From positions 127,966,294 through 128,030,293 of the forward strand of contig NC_134949.1 in NCBI RefSeq assembly GCF_965638725.1: DNA of 64,000 bases, written 5' to 3'. A program made the translations under genes and the position numbers. This document shows, piece by piece, positions 12,801 to 22,575 of this stretch (the stretch's first letter is position 1; each line of letters starts with the position of its first letter). Origin of the DNA: Aptenodytes patagonicus. Lineage: Eukaryota; Chordata; Aves; Sphenisciformes; Spheniscidae. The notes beneath the pieces were generated by a model. It worked only from the letters and a program-made list of their open reading frames with translations. It made no database searches and was not told the origin of the DNA.

Positions 12801-13486
12801 TTGTAGTAGCTGGAAGGAACTGTCATCATTACAGCAAGCAGAATTAGTTCTTCAAGCTGCATTGTGACATTAGGAAAAAAAAATATTTCTGGCAATAATA
12901 TTACTTGTATTGAGTATAACCATTGGGGGCAGAGTCAAAAGCAAAAAGTTTTTGTTTATTTACTATTATCTTAAAACGATCATGTTTAAAAGTTAGCATG
13001 TATGCTTGTTAAAATTTTGAGAATATAGAAAAGTTCTAGCTATCCATATGTAAATATAAATTGCACTGCAAGTTGCATGTTTTCTCCGTTCAAGGTCAGT
13101 GAAGCTGCTCCCTGTGATTCAGTTCCTTCAGAAAAGCATCCAACGTCATTTTGAAGATGTTTCCAAACTGTATGTATTGTTACATTTAAAAGCTTAAATC
13201 AAAACCCTGCACAAAAGCGTGGAGTAATTTGGGGGATGATAACGTGGTATTGGAACTTTCGAGACAGTCTTCTTTTAAGAGAAAAATGGAATCTTGTTTC
13301 TAACATGTTGCTATTTATTTTTACAGCTGCGAATGGAATATCTACAATATTAAATACGCATTGGCCGTTTCACAACAGCGGGGCATGAAACGTCTGGCAG
13401 AAGAAACATTGGTAGATGAAGACGACTTGGATTCTGACAGTGATTATCTTATGCAAGAAGTTCATAAAGACAATCTTAGTTCCTAG
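840..13486 (+). CDS. PWP2: PWP2 (periodic tryptophan protein 2 / UTP1), 3' part, 14 coding exons
   Basis: PWP2 is a WD40-repeat subunit of the UTP-B subcomplex of the nucleolar small-subunit processome, needed for U3 snoRNP-guided 18S rRNA maturation (family knowledge). Exons placed by reading frame and splice sites: 840-983, 1743-1813, 1915-2051, 3259-3407, 4046-4193, 5347-5497, 5841-6021, 6991-7138, 8279-8387, 8842-8907, 9259-9477, 11864-12014, 13095-13169, 13327-13486 (TAG 13484-13486). All 13 introns are GT-AG and all phases join. The first exon starts with the last base of a Lys codon (…K|YFFNKEGDFNN), so the N-terminal part (about 285 residues in human PWP2) lies left of the window. WD-type motifs appear in order: LLVWEW, VKVWNT, VRAFDL, FEIFIWSM, VKLWDM, ITFWDH. 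A helical Utp12-type domain follows (LHQKDYTMAIIMAF; SLPDLYVEKVLEFLASAFE), then an acidic tail (DEDDLDSDSD). About 635 residues are encoded and the frame is intact. Confidence 0.96.
2315..2420. repeat. Two-copy tandem duplication, 53-bp unit, in a PWP2 intron
   Basis: Positions 2315-2367 and 2368-2420 are near-identical direct copies. Both begin GCAGTCACC and end TTAATTTATGTAT, with only four substitutions between them. The duplication lies in the intron between the exons ending at 2051 and starting at 3259. It is a local tandem duplication with no coding content. Confidence 0.9.
6639..6739. repeat. 13-bp perfect inverted repeat with 75-nt spacer in a PWP2 intron
   Basis: The arm ATGAGCTCTCAAC at 6639-6651 is matched exactly by its reverse complement at 6727-6739. 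The spacer contains a smaller CATG…CATG pairing. The element could be a remnant of a small terminal-inverted-repeat element, a structured intronic RNA, or chance. A TGATGA string overlaps the left arm but no convincing C/D snoRNA stem was found. Confidence 0.6.
7953..7970 (+). other. Canonical G-quadruplex motif (PWP2 intron)
   Basis: Four runs of three or more G are separated by loops of 1, 1 and 2 nt (GGGGGAGGGAGGGTAGGG). It lies on the sense strand inside the PWP2 intron 7139-8278, in a locally G-rich stretch from about 7850. It could fold in the pre-mRNA or in the non-template DNA strand. Confidence 0.75.
9571..9589 (+). other. Canonical G-quadruplex motif (PWP2 intron)
   Basis: Runs GGGG-C-GGGG-CA-GGG-A-GGGG satisfy the four-tract, short-loop rule. 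The motif is about 95 nt downstream of a PWP2 splice donor, on the sense strand. Confidence 0.75.
9815..10376 (+). mobile_element. Old CR1 LINE fragment (3' part), degenerate
   Basis: The sequence follows the CR1 ORF2 3' region closely enough to align by eye. It has the equivalent of the AGTGTGCC segment, the AGTACCGTG…TTTTGGGCTC segment, TGAGGAGAGGCTTAAGAGAGCTGGG, and GTGGAGTCTCCATCCGTGGAAG near the end. Many substitutions and indels break every reading frame, so it is an ancient 5'-truncated copy. It lies in sense orientation within a PWP2 intron. Ends are approximate. Confidence 0.85.
12015..13094 (+). other. PWP2: PWP2 intron with an A/T-rich tract
   Basis: The donor is GTGAGA at 12015 and the acceptor TTCAAG before 13095. 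About 12120-12250 is almost pure A/T with imperfect reiterations of TTACATTTA. No exon or mobile element is recognised. Confidence 0.7.
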
Positions 13487-14675
13487 TTACTCTTCATGGG
13501 AGGGAGAAAACCTAAGATAAAGTAATTTTATGCAGTGGTATTCACTGAGAGTGAGTGGCCCTCATAGTGGCATATTTTAACTCTTTTTAACAGTGTGGAT
13601 GGAGTTACATGTGAGTTATAGAAGTGGGTGAAATGTAGGATAGACAGAGTGCCATCCGTGGTGTATTTGGTGTACCCTTTGGCCATAACAGCTTGACAGC
13701 ACTGATTTCTTGATTCATTGATATCTTTTTTTTACTCTTCCTGATTTCAAGTAACACAAAAATGTAGTCTTATATCAGTGAAGTCAGAAATATGACTGGA
13801 AGAAGTGCATTTTTTATGACAAATGCATTGTACATAGACTAAGTATTGTGAGTTATTTGTAATGCAGTCTTGTCATACTTTGTGATGGACTTTTTTTTTA
13901 ATCCTTTTTTACGTCATTCTTAATTGGAGGTCTACATATTGCTCTCAACTTGTTTCAAATGTTGTTTTAATTGGTTTTACTATGTACATATTACTGGAAC
14001 ACTGTTAGGAATAAATGGACCCATTTTTCTTAGTTCTATAGCTTCCAAACCTGATGAAGTTTCAATAATGAGGATAAATGATATACCTGTAACAACGAAT
14101 ATGGGAAAAAAAGTTTACTGTGCTATGTAACTTCTGCAGGGGTTTAATTAATTAATCTGAGATACTGCAGTAAAATTTTTTTTGGAAATTGTTAACTCAA
14201 TCTAACTTAAACTGTAAGAGAACGTGTTACAAATGTTTCTTTCTCTCATGAAAGCCCTTTCTTGTCTTGTTTTTTTAAAATGTTTTTATTAACATTTGAA
14301 AATCTGAAACTTTTGGTTTCCTTGCTTTTGTGAATTGGCATGAGAATTGGCTAATAGCAACAGTGAGGTACTGAACAGAAAGAACTAGATCCATGCTTGT
14401 GATGCTTTCAAGCCACATGTTGAAAGGGCTTTGTTAATGAAGATACTGCAAATATTAATAATGAGCTAGAATTGATTTTTTCAGTGTATTCTTTTGGATT
14501 TGTTTTCTGGTCTCTTTCCACTCTTGGAAGAGAGGAGAGGTATGAATATTAAAAACTGCTGAAGAAAAAACAAAGTCCAAAATACAGAGTGGGCACATAT
14601 AGTCGGTTTGTAGAATTTCATTATACAAAATAAATATGCACTTGCCACTTGAATAAAACATAGCAAAGTGATTTG
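13487..14675 (+). other. PWP2: PWP2 3' UTR (probable extent)
   Basis: The sequence after the PWP2 stop codon has two AATAAA hexamers on the + strand, at 14010-14015 and 14652-14657. The second is followed by a T/GT-rich stretch (GTTTTGTTTTTC), the usual downstream element, so it is the stronger 3' end candidate; the first could be an alternative site. The exact end cannot be read from sequence. Confidence 0.55.
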
Positions 14676-15530
14676 TTTTGTTTTTCTTATGGTAAAATGT
14701 TTAAAAATATCTCCGGTTGCTGGTCCAGTTCATGGTTGTGCCAGTGTTTCAGGGTCTCGGAGGGGTGAAGGAGTAGCTGGGTGGGCTGGAGCAGTGCTCG
14801 CGGAAGATGCTGTGTGTTACTGCGTTGGGATTTGGAATTGCTTGTCATTCTCCACCCCTCTGCCACCTCCTCCTACCGTGGCAGAAAGTAGGCTTTCTGC
14901 CCTAGGTAGAAGGGAGGCATGGGTGGGTAGGGAAGAAGTATCATAGAATCATAGAATGGTTTGGGTTGGAAGGGACCTTTAAAGGTCATCTAGCCCAACC
15001 CCCCTGCCGTGGGCAGGGACATCTTCAACTAGATCAGGTTGCTCAGAGCCCCGTCCAGCCTGAATAGTGAAGTAGTGCAGGAAAAAGAAAAATCCGTCTT
15101 GGGATCCTTGTAAAACTGAAGTGCTTAAACTAACGTGAAAAACATGATCGTGTTACCTGACATATAACATAGTTGTTACTTCTTAATCCACTTTACTGGT
15201 TTTCATATACATGTTGTCTTTGCATGCTTTTTTAAAGACTGTATTCTTTTCTCAAACTATATGACCTGTAGCAGGCAGGATGTTGGTTTGTTTATCCTGT
15301 TTTTATTAACGGCTATAGTCTCGGGAGCCTCTTGCTGCCCTTGTACTGGTGTGCTCCCCCTGCCCCTGCCGCGCTCAGGCTGCGCGCACCTTGTGGCTGC
15401 TCCCTCTCACTTGCAAAAGGAGCCTGGTGCTGGTGTTCAAAACAAGTCCCAAGGATTTATTCCCATGCGCGTTTTACTTTTTTTACTACTGCTACTATTG
15501 CTATCACTAAATGAGGTAGCGAAGGGACCG
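14676..15530. other. Intergenic space between PWP2 and GATD3
   Basis: It holds a CR1 tail fragment near 14940-15065 and otherwise unique sequence that becomes C-rich towards the GATD3 CpG island. No gene is recognised. The open frames that extend across 15261-15821 follow from GC-rich composition. Confidence 0.7.
14940..15065 (-). mobile_element. CR1 LINE 3'-tail fragment
   Basis: It begins with TCATAGAATCATAGAATGG, the reverse complement of the CR1 terminal repeat. It continues through the conserved TGGAAGGGACC and CCCCCTGCCGTGGGCAGGG blocks and stops at about CGTCCAGCCTGA. It is a heavily 5'-truncated copy in reverse orientation, just upstream of GATD3. Confidence 0.93.
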
Positions 15531-16080
15531 AGGGCCTGCAGGCCCCAGCGCGGGCGGGCGCTGCCCCTCTCCGCCTCCAGGGGGCGCCCCCGCCGGCGCC
15601 GCCAAGGGCGCAGCGGCCTCTCGGCGCGGCCCGCCCCCAGCGGCCTGCCCGGCTCCCCGCACCGCCGCCCCCGCTCCGCCGCCCGCTCCCACCACCCGCG
15701 GCCATGCTGGCCTCCTGCGGGCCGGCCCTGTGCACCGCGCTGCGGCGGGCAGCGCCCGGCGGCCTCGCCGCCTTCCACTGCTCCGCTCGGCGCCCCCGCG
15801 CCGCCCGCGTCGCTGTGGTGAGTAACGGCCGCGGGGCCGCGCCGCGCCGCGCCGGGAGGAGGCCCCGGCGGCCGCGGGCTGGGGGCGGGGGCCGGGGCAG
15901 CGCAGCAGGTCCGAGGAGAAAGGGGTTTTTATTGCCTGGCTGTCCCCATCCGCCCTCAGCCCCGTGCCGACGGAAGGGCGCCTCTGCAGCTGGGTTCGCT
16001 CCGGCGGTGGGGCTGCTGGTGGGAGGGTTTGGCCTGGCGTCGGGCCGAGGAGAGACTCGCCTGGTGGCTGCGGCAGCTGG
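15530..16080. promoter_or_regulatory. GATD3: CpG island / probable GATD3 promoter
   Basis: This is the only strongly CpG-dense block in the window, with abrupt edges into A/T-rich DNA. It spans the GATD3 start codon and first splice donor, as expected for a housekeeping promoter. No TATA box is evident near the start. The transcription start site cannot be fixed from sequence. Confidence 0.85.
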
Positions 16081-19000
16081 AAAACCTTGGGAGAAGCCGA
16101 TATTGACACGATAAAGCTGTTTAGAATTGAGTAACTTGGAGGAAGCAAGGCCAGGAGTGGGAAACACGTAAGAATTGGCTTCTGTATCGTTGTTACTGGC
16201 CTGGAGTTGAGTTACAAGGAGCTGAACTTGGAATAATTTACAACGTAATTGGGGGAGGTACTGGCAGTGTACAGGAAAGCGTTTAAACTGGGTTATGCCC
16301 TTGTGCACGAAGGAGCTAGAGCATGTTAAAAATATAAAAGAAAGTGAGGAGACGGAGGAGCCACAGGTTGCCAGAAGAAAATTTAGGTTGTAGATAGCAT
16401 CTCAAATGGATACACAGTTTTGGAGCTCAAGGGACGGTCTTTGAAGCTCGAGCTTTGTATAGTCTTGACAGCATAAAATGTAAAGAAATAAGAAGGCATT
16501 ACCTGCATGAAGAAATCTGTTTGGGGCAGAGTTGGTTCAGGAATGGGCAGAATGCTGGTCCAAATGTCTAACAGGTAACTTACCAGGAATGCTGTCATTT
16601 TAGCAAACGATAGCTTTTTAAATAGAGAGTGGAAAACAAATGTTATTGTTGAGATTAGCGACGTAAATTTCTGATTATGGTAGAAGACAGATTTGTCACC
16701 AAGCAGGTACTGAAATAACAGAAGAGGGTAGTGTTTTAGTGCTTTAGTTTCAGTGAGTTTCAAAAACATTTAAAAAGCATTGCTTACAGAAGATAACTTT
16801 AGCACAGTTGCTTGTATGTTTATTCAGTCTAAGTTAAATGAAAGATTAAATAAAAAGTTGGAAGGTAGAAGGTGGCTCTTAAATATCAGAGCAGCAAAAT
16901 TGTAGTTAGAATTAACACGGACAGAAAGATATTCATGGATCTTACTCATCTGCTGAAGCGATGGTAGGATGTCATGCCTGTGAGAGCAGAGGATTGGATG
17001 TTGTGATCTGAAAGCCCCTTTGAGTCCAATGTTTCTAACTAAGACAGTTTCAGTTGTGAGTTTCCGTTCATTTGTCTGTGATTAAAAACTTCCAAGCTTC
17101 TAAAAACTGAGAGAAAACCAGGAGGGAAGAGAATAAAGTTAATAAATGGGTTCTTTTTAACTGGATTTTTTTTCTTTAAAAACAAACATCCAAACAAAAA
17201 AAAACCCACAAAAGTTCATATATATACTTTTAGGAGCTAGAAAATCCTTTGGATTTTTTGGGGTTTGTTTTGTTCTTATAATCTCTTTTTTTTTTCTGGG
17301 TGTTCTAAAATGTTTTTTCTCCTTGCTTCTACTTTGTGCAAGACACTCTCCACCCACACAAGGATAGCTGATTGCTTTGTGCTTTTTATTCTCCAGTGTG
17401 TATAAACAAACTGAAAGTATTATTACCATGGTAATAAGGAAAAGTATGGCTAATATAGCATAATTGGATTAGAAATGATTTAGCTATTGATCTCTGATGT
17501 GGATCCTCAGGCAAATTGCAGCAGCAGGTAAAATAGTTTGTCCTAAGTGCCACCTCGAAGTGCATTTCTGTCCTACTTCTGTCTGATGTGCATCTGGATG
17601 AGAAGGTATTTCACGCTGATATGGACACTTCATAAATAGATGTACAACACTCAGAATAACCCATTATGTGCACAATAAAAACATACCTAAGGATATCACG
17701 TCAGTTTATTAACTCTAAGGAATAAATGCACAAGCCAATAAGTAAATTTTAGTTATTTCTGAGACTTGTCTGTGATGAATAGCTATAAATAGGAAATGCC
17801 TCTTCTGCAGTATGTCAAATGGCGACACCAGTGCTAATAGCATGGTGTTGACTGGCTTGGTAAAGAGCTTGTTGCTAAGTTGTTCTTTTTGGGGGGTGGA
17901 GGGAGGTTTGTTGGTTTTGGGTTTTTTTGTTTTTTTAAATCTTACAAAGCTTGTGAAAGATCCTGTAGAAAGCTTTTACCACCTGAAATACTCTTGATTT
18001 TCTTACTGCAGGTCCTATCTGGTTGTGGTGTCTACGATGGCACAGAAATCCATGAGGCCTCAGCGTAAGTTGCTTTATGAAACTGTAGGCTCCAAAAAAG
18101 TCTCCTTTACATTACAGCAGTCTGTTGAATTCAGTTTTTCTCTCTCTGGCCATCAAAATTGCCCTAAAAGATGTATGATGAAGCTTCACAGTTTTCTCAC
18201 AGCATAATTGGGAGCTCAGGACGCATTCTTGCAGTAGTCGGTGACTGTCCAAAGGTGCAGCACAATGCATGCGATGCCAGAGCAGTGAGTTTGAGAGAGA
18301 CTGTCTTTCCTTCAGAAACAGAAATTCAGAGTTCCAGAATCAGTCTCAAGAGAGTTAAGTAGAGACTTCATTTCATAATCACTTTGAGTTTCTGTTCCTG
18401 GGGCTAAATCTAACACTAGAATTGTTAATACTCAAGTTGAATTATTAACTCTTAGTATCCATTGCTAAGAGATGTTTCACCTAGACCTGGATTAAATGTT
18501 CACATAGGTATGTTAATTGTGGGACTCTTCAGTAACACCTGGGGACTTGCAATGAGAAAGGAAGTTTTTATTGTTCCTGGTTGCCTGCCTAAGAGCACTG
18601 AACAAAGAAACTTGTCTCTAGCTTACCTGACCCTGCCTCCAAAGTGACTTTCTGTTCTGCTTTGCACTTTGGTGTTACATACAGGGATTTTGCTGCTACA
18701 TGCTCATATGCTTTGGATGGATGTGTGTTTTTCCTCTTCTTTCAAAATCAGGTGGTGGAATATTTGTAGCAAGACTCAGGGGCCAGATAAAGCCTTTCTT
18801 CTAAGGTTTTCAGCATGTTTTATCTCCGTTTTTGTAGCATACTGGTACACCTTAGTCGTGGGGGAGCTGAGGTTCAGATGTATGCTCCAGATGTTCCTCA
18901 GATGCATGTCATTGACCACAGTAAAGGGCAACCAGCTGAAGCTGAGTCAAGGTAAAGTCTGTGTTTGCTGTGTTTTCTGTGACTGCTGAGTCTCAGTCGC

Positions 19001-21733
19001 TTAGGCGACATAGCAGCCTGTAACTGCGCTTGTAGCACTTTACTGACTGGCTTTAGTAGCTTTATGGTAGCTGGTATTTTGATCGGAGAGAAAATATTAA
19101 GAGTTTTCTAGACTTGATTATATAGTCTCTTAATGCCTGTGTTTCCCAGTAGTAGTATTTCGGAAGCATCGATAGCTTCAGTTTTTGAGTACCACTGTTC
19201 TTGCTTCCTTCCTTCCTCCCCCTCCTCTTCCTTTGCCAAAACTTTCTTTATGCTCTTCTGTGTGCAAATGCTTAATTCTTCTCATTGTTTTATTTCTGGT
19301 TCTTCAAGGAACGTTTTAGTGGAATCTGCAAGGATTGCTCGTGGTAAAATTGCAAGCCTGGCTAAGCTTACTACAGCAGACCATGATGCTGTGATATTCC
19401 CTGGTGGATTTGGAGCTGCTAAAAACTTGTGAGTGCCAACTAAGCATTAGACTCCTCAACTAAATACTCATGATCAACTATTCATAATCAGCTATGATTC
19501 ACACAATAAAATCAGGAAGCAATAAATGGCCTTATTTACTACATATGTAACCACTACTTAATAAGGAAAACTCCTTTCAAAGTGTTGGAGTTAAGTTGTG
19601 CTGTTCATGATAGTTTCCAGTTATAATTCTTACTGGCATTGTCATATTTTAAATTTTCCGAACAATGTTGGTGAGAATTCTGGAGTTTAGATAATGCACA
19701 AGAAGTCCTTTTTCCTTCACCCTTGTGGTGATTCTTTTTGGGCCTGACTGAGGGAGGTGAAGGTAAAACTTCAATAGTTTCAGGTGTTCCTGGTGTTATT
19801 ATTCTGTTTCTTCATGTCTGCCTACCAGAAATTCCCCTCTTGCATTAGTAACAATAAAACAGCAGCTAGCTCAAAAAAAAAAAAAAAAGGGAAAAAAAAA
19901 AGCGTTAGCCATGTGGAATACTGATTATCTTGTTACTGACCTGCCATTTTGTTGGCTTTGAGAAACCTGAATGTTATTTCCCTTTTCTTATGTATTTTTC
20001 TTCTTTGAAAACATTGTTGTTCTACTTCTTCGTAATCCTAGAAAGCTGATAATTCTTCTTTCTAGACGTTTATATCAAGTAAGGAACTTTCTGACATACC
20101 AAAGCCTTAGAAGTGAATCATTTTGGCTAAAGCATTGATGGTCAACTACAGGCGTTTTGAACCACCTTTTAGAAGCTATTAAGTTTGTGATGACCCTTGA
20201 GAGCCAGTCTCAGGGCAGTTAGGCATCTCTTGTAGGTTTATACTGAGGTATGTATAAAGTTTCTTGTTGTGGCAGATCTACCTTTGCTGTTGATGGGAAA
20301 GATTGCAAGGTGAACAGAGAAGTTGAACGTGTCTTGAAAGACTTCCACAAAGCAGGCAAACCTATTGGGTACGTATGTTAGTTGGAGGGGCATTTCATAG
20401 AATCATAGAATGGTTTGGGTTGGAAGGGACCTTAAAGATCATCTAGTTCCAACCGCCCTGCCATGGGCAGGGACACCTTCTACTAGACCAGGTTGCTCAA
20501 AGCCCCATCCAACCTGACCTTGAACTTTGATAGTGTGAGCATGGAGACAAGGTATGTTTTGTGGAAATGTGCAGCTGTTACTGCTGGAACTAGAAAAAGC
20601 ATCTTCTGTTTTGTATCAGTTGTAGCTTATTTTTTTAAATGTGTTTTTCAAGATGCGTGTGTGTGTAGGCATTTGTCAAAGAAGAGGCTAAGAAAATGCT
20701 GAGTGGAAGTTGCCTTGTGATGTCTTTCAGATTTGTAAGACCATGTCCATTTGAATCCTTTCAATGATGACCAAGTTCTGAAAGAGTGCTGTTGTAGAAT
20801 CGCTCTTATAATTCCTTTTGTTGCAGTCTTTGCTGCATTTCACCAGTGTTGGCAGCAAAGGTTCTCTCTGGTGCTGAAGTAACTGTGGGCCATGAAGAAG
20901 AGGAAGGTGGCAAGTGGCCTTATGCCGGGACTGCAGGAGCCATTAAAGAACTGGGAGGAAAGCATTGTGTGAAAGAAGTAACTATATCCTTTCCTGTTAA
21001 TTTTCATGTTGAGAGACAGTTTAGTAGTGTGTCGTTACAGTCATGAATACATGCAGGACCTATGCTTTCCCACTTACAGTTTAGTGGGAATATACAGTGT
21101 ATAGAAGATGGCATGTAATGCAGCGCATGATTAGAAAACATTGTTTTCCGTACACAGCTGTGTAGTTAGAAGTCGTTCTCAGTCGCTGCTTTAGAACTCC
21201 CTTGGACACCCGGTAATGCAGTAAATGCTGAGTGAATTTGCACATGAAACTGGCATGAGTTACATTTGGTCAGTTCTCTTTGAGATTTTTTTTTTCTTTT
21301 CCTGAAGGCTAATGCTGTAATCAAACTGTGCTCAGAGACATTTTATTACAGTCGGTAAATTTCATAGTTTTTCTTGTGTTTCTGAGTTCCCACAGATTGC
21401 TCTTGCAGTGTTTGTATTTCTGGAAAAATAGCTTCTAGTATCTTGGATTATAGGTTGCAGCTGTCTACAGCTGGATGGTATAATATATTTGGCGGTGCTT
21501 TTTTATAGGATAGTGGAGTTGTGAGGTTTTGTCAATGATGGTTTATTTTGCAGACAGCATCTGCAAGTGAGATATAGGCTGTGTTTTCCTTAACTCCCTT
21601 TTACGAAGCTCACGTGGATACAAAAAACAAGGTGGTGACTACCCCAGCATTTATGTGCGAAGCAGAATTACATAATATCTTCGATGGCATTGGGGCCATG
21701 GTAAAGAATGTGCTAAAATTAACTGGCAAATAA
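15704..21733 (+). CDS. GATD3: GATD3 (ES1/C21orf33 homolog), mitochondrial glutamine-amidotransferase-like protein, complete
   Basis: Coding exons: 15704-15817, 18012-18064, 18838-18951, 19309-19428, 20276-20368, 20827-20983, 21605-21733. They total 780 nt, giving 259 residues, with TAA at 21731-21733; all phases join and the length is close to the human protein (268). Residues 1-30 are Arg/Ala-rich and lack acidic residues ([20 protein letters not shown]…), typical of a mitochondrial presequence. The rest is a DJ-1/PfpI-like fold: [15 protein letters not shown] (about 41-55), [33 protein letters not shown] (124-141), and a Cys-containing elbow at GLCCISP (165-171). The start has a G at -3. 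Five introns are GT-AG, while the last (20984-21604) has AT-AC ends. The enzymatic activity is unsettled in the family. It lies downstream of PWP2 on the same strand, as in human. Confidence 0.96.
15818..18011 (+). other. GATD3: GATD3 intron 1
   Basis: This 2.2-kb intron starts inside the CpG island (donor GTGAGT) and ends at TTCTTACTGCAG. A G-quadruplex motif lies near its 5' end. The rest is unique A/T-rich sequence without a recognised exon or repeat. Confidence 0.8.
15876..15897 (+). other. G-quadruplex motif at the start of GATD3 intron 1
   Basis: Runs GGG-CT-GGGGG-C-GGGGG-CC-GGGG lie about 60 nt after the first splice donor, inside the CpG island. Promoter-proximal sense-strand motifs of this kind are common in vertebrate CpG-island genes. 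Confidence 0.75.
20395..20523 (-). mobile_element. CR1 LINE 3'-tail fragment in GATD3 intron 5
   Basis: It starts with TCATAGAATCATAGAATGG and follows the CR1 3' end in reverse orientation (TGGAAGGGACCTTAAAGATC, CCGCCCTGCCATGGGCAGGG, CATCCAACCTGACC). It inserted only about 25 nt after the splice donor at 20369, without disturbing the exon. Confidence 0.93.
20984..21604 (+). other. GATD3: U12-type (minor spliceosome) AT-AC intron, last intron of GATD3
   Basis: The intron begins ATATCCTTTC at 20984, matching the U12 5' splice consensus (A/G)TATCCTT. It ends in AC at 21603-21604. A perfect U12 branch-point consensus TTCCTTAAC lies at 21586-21594, with the branch A about 11 nt from the 3' end, and there is no long polypyrimidine tract. 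Joining the exons here gives …[14 protein letters not shown]…, in frame and matching the expected family sequence. A GT-AG alternative (GTAACT at 20978 to AG at 21606-21607) would shift the frame. Length 621 nt. Confidence 0.92.
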
Positions 21734-22575
21734 AAAAAAAAAAAATCAGAAATGTTTAAATTTAGGGTGTAGTACCAAACATAATATGGACCAATGGAAG
21801 CATTTTCACCTGCTTGTCCTGTTCACACTCTAGTGAATGCTGATGCGGAGCTGATTGATTCCCTGCTGCAGGGTTTTCCATGCCCTTTCTGAGAGAGGGG
21901 CCTGCAGAAGGGCTTACAGAGTACAAACAGCCTGGCCTGAGACACAGAGCATTTTCTTGAGCTTTTTCAGCTGGAGAGAGCTGTGCGGACGTATTCTGAA
22001 ACCAGTCCTCCCCACGCACCAGTGTGACATCATTTCTGTGGGGATGAAAAGAGACTAAAGGCCCTTTCAGAAGCTGAGGGCAGATACGTTGTAGGGACAT
22101 AGCAGATGCAGTGGCAGCGTATCTAGCAGACGAAGAATGTGAGTAGAGAGGAATTAGTGCGTGGTTTCAGGTTTATGTGCTCAGGCCTGTATCTGTGAAC
22201 TAAAAGCCAGGATCGGTTGTCAAGGGAATAGACATCTTCCACATCTTAATTTTAGCTTGGTATTAATTAGAAGATTAATGTTTTGGTTTTCCATTTCAAA
22301 GAATCCTGTTTTTACAAAGAAGCCATTCTGAATATCAATCAGCAGCAGGATACATCTTAACTGTCACAACACTAGCACTTCGAAAAATTCATCCATTGGC
22401 CCATTATAGCTAAAAAGGTCTTGAAGGAGAAAATATCCGCTGATGTGACGCACAATTTTTAAGGATAATACCCATGTTAAAATAGCTGCATGACTAGCAG
22501 TGGATGGAAAAAAACAATCTCAAATTATCCTTACTTTCCCTGCTTTAGGGCAATAAAGCTTTCTCCAAAGAAATA
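21734..22575 (+). other. GATD3: GATD3 3' UTR (probable) with AATAAA at 22552-22557
   Basis: The stop codon is followed by a poly-A stretch and then unique sequence. The first well-placed hexamer is AATAAA at 22552-22557, followed by a T-containing downstream region. The AATAAA overlapping the stop codon and the run of ATAA repeats near 22605 are alternatives. The true end needs transcript data. Confidence 0.5.

Noticed and set aside
15261-16308. Long overlapping open frames (up to 283 codons) on both strands around the CpG island
   Set aside because: They arise from stop-codon-poor GC-rich sequence. Their Arg/Pro/Ala-rich translations lack domains and overlap GATD3 exon 1 in the wrong frame or strand.
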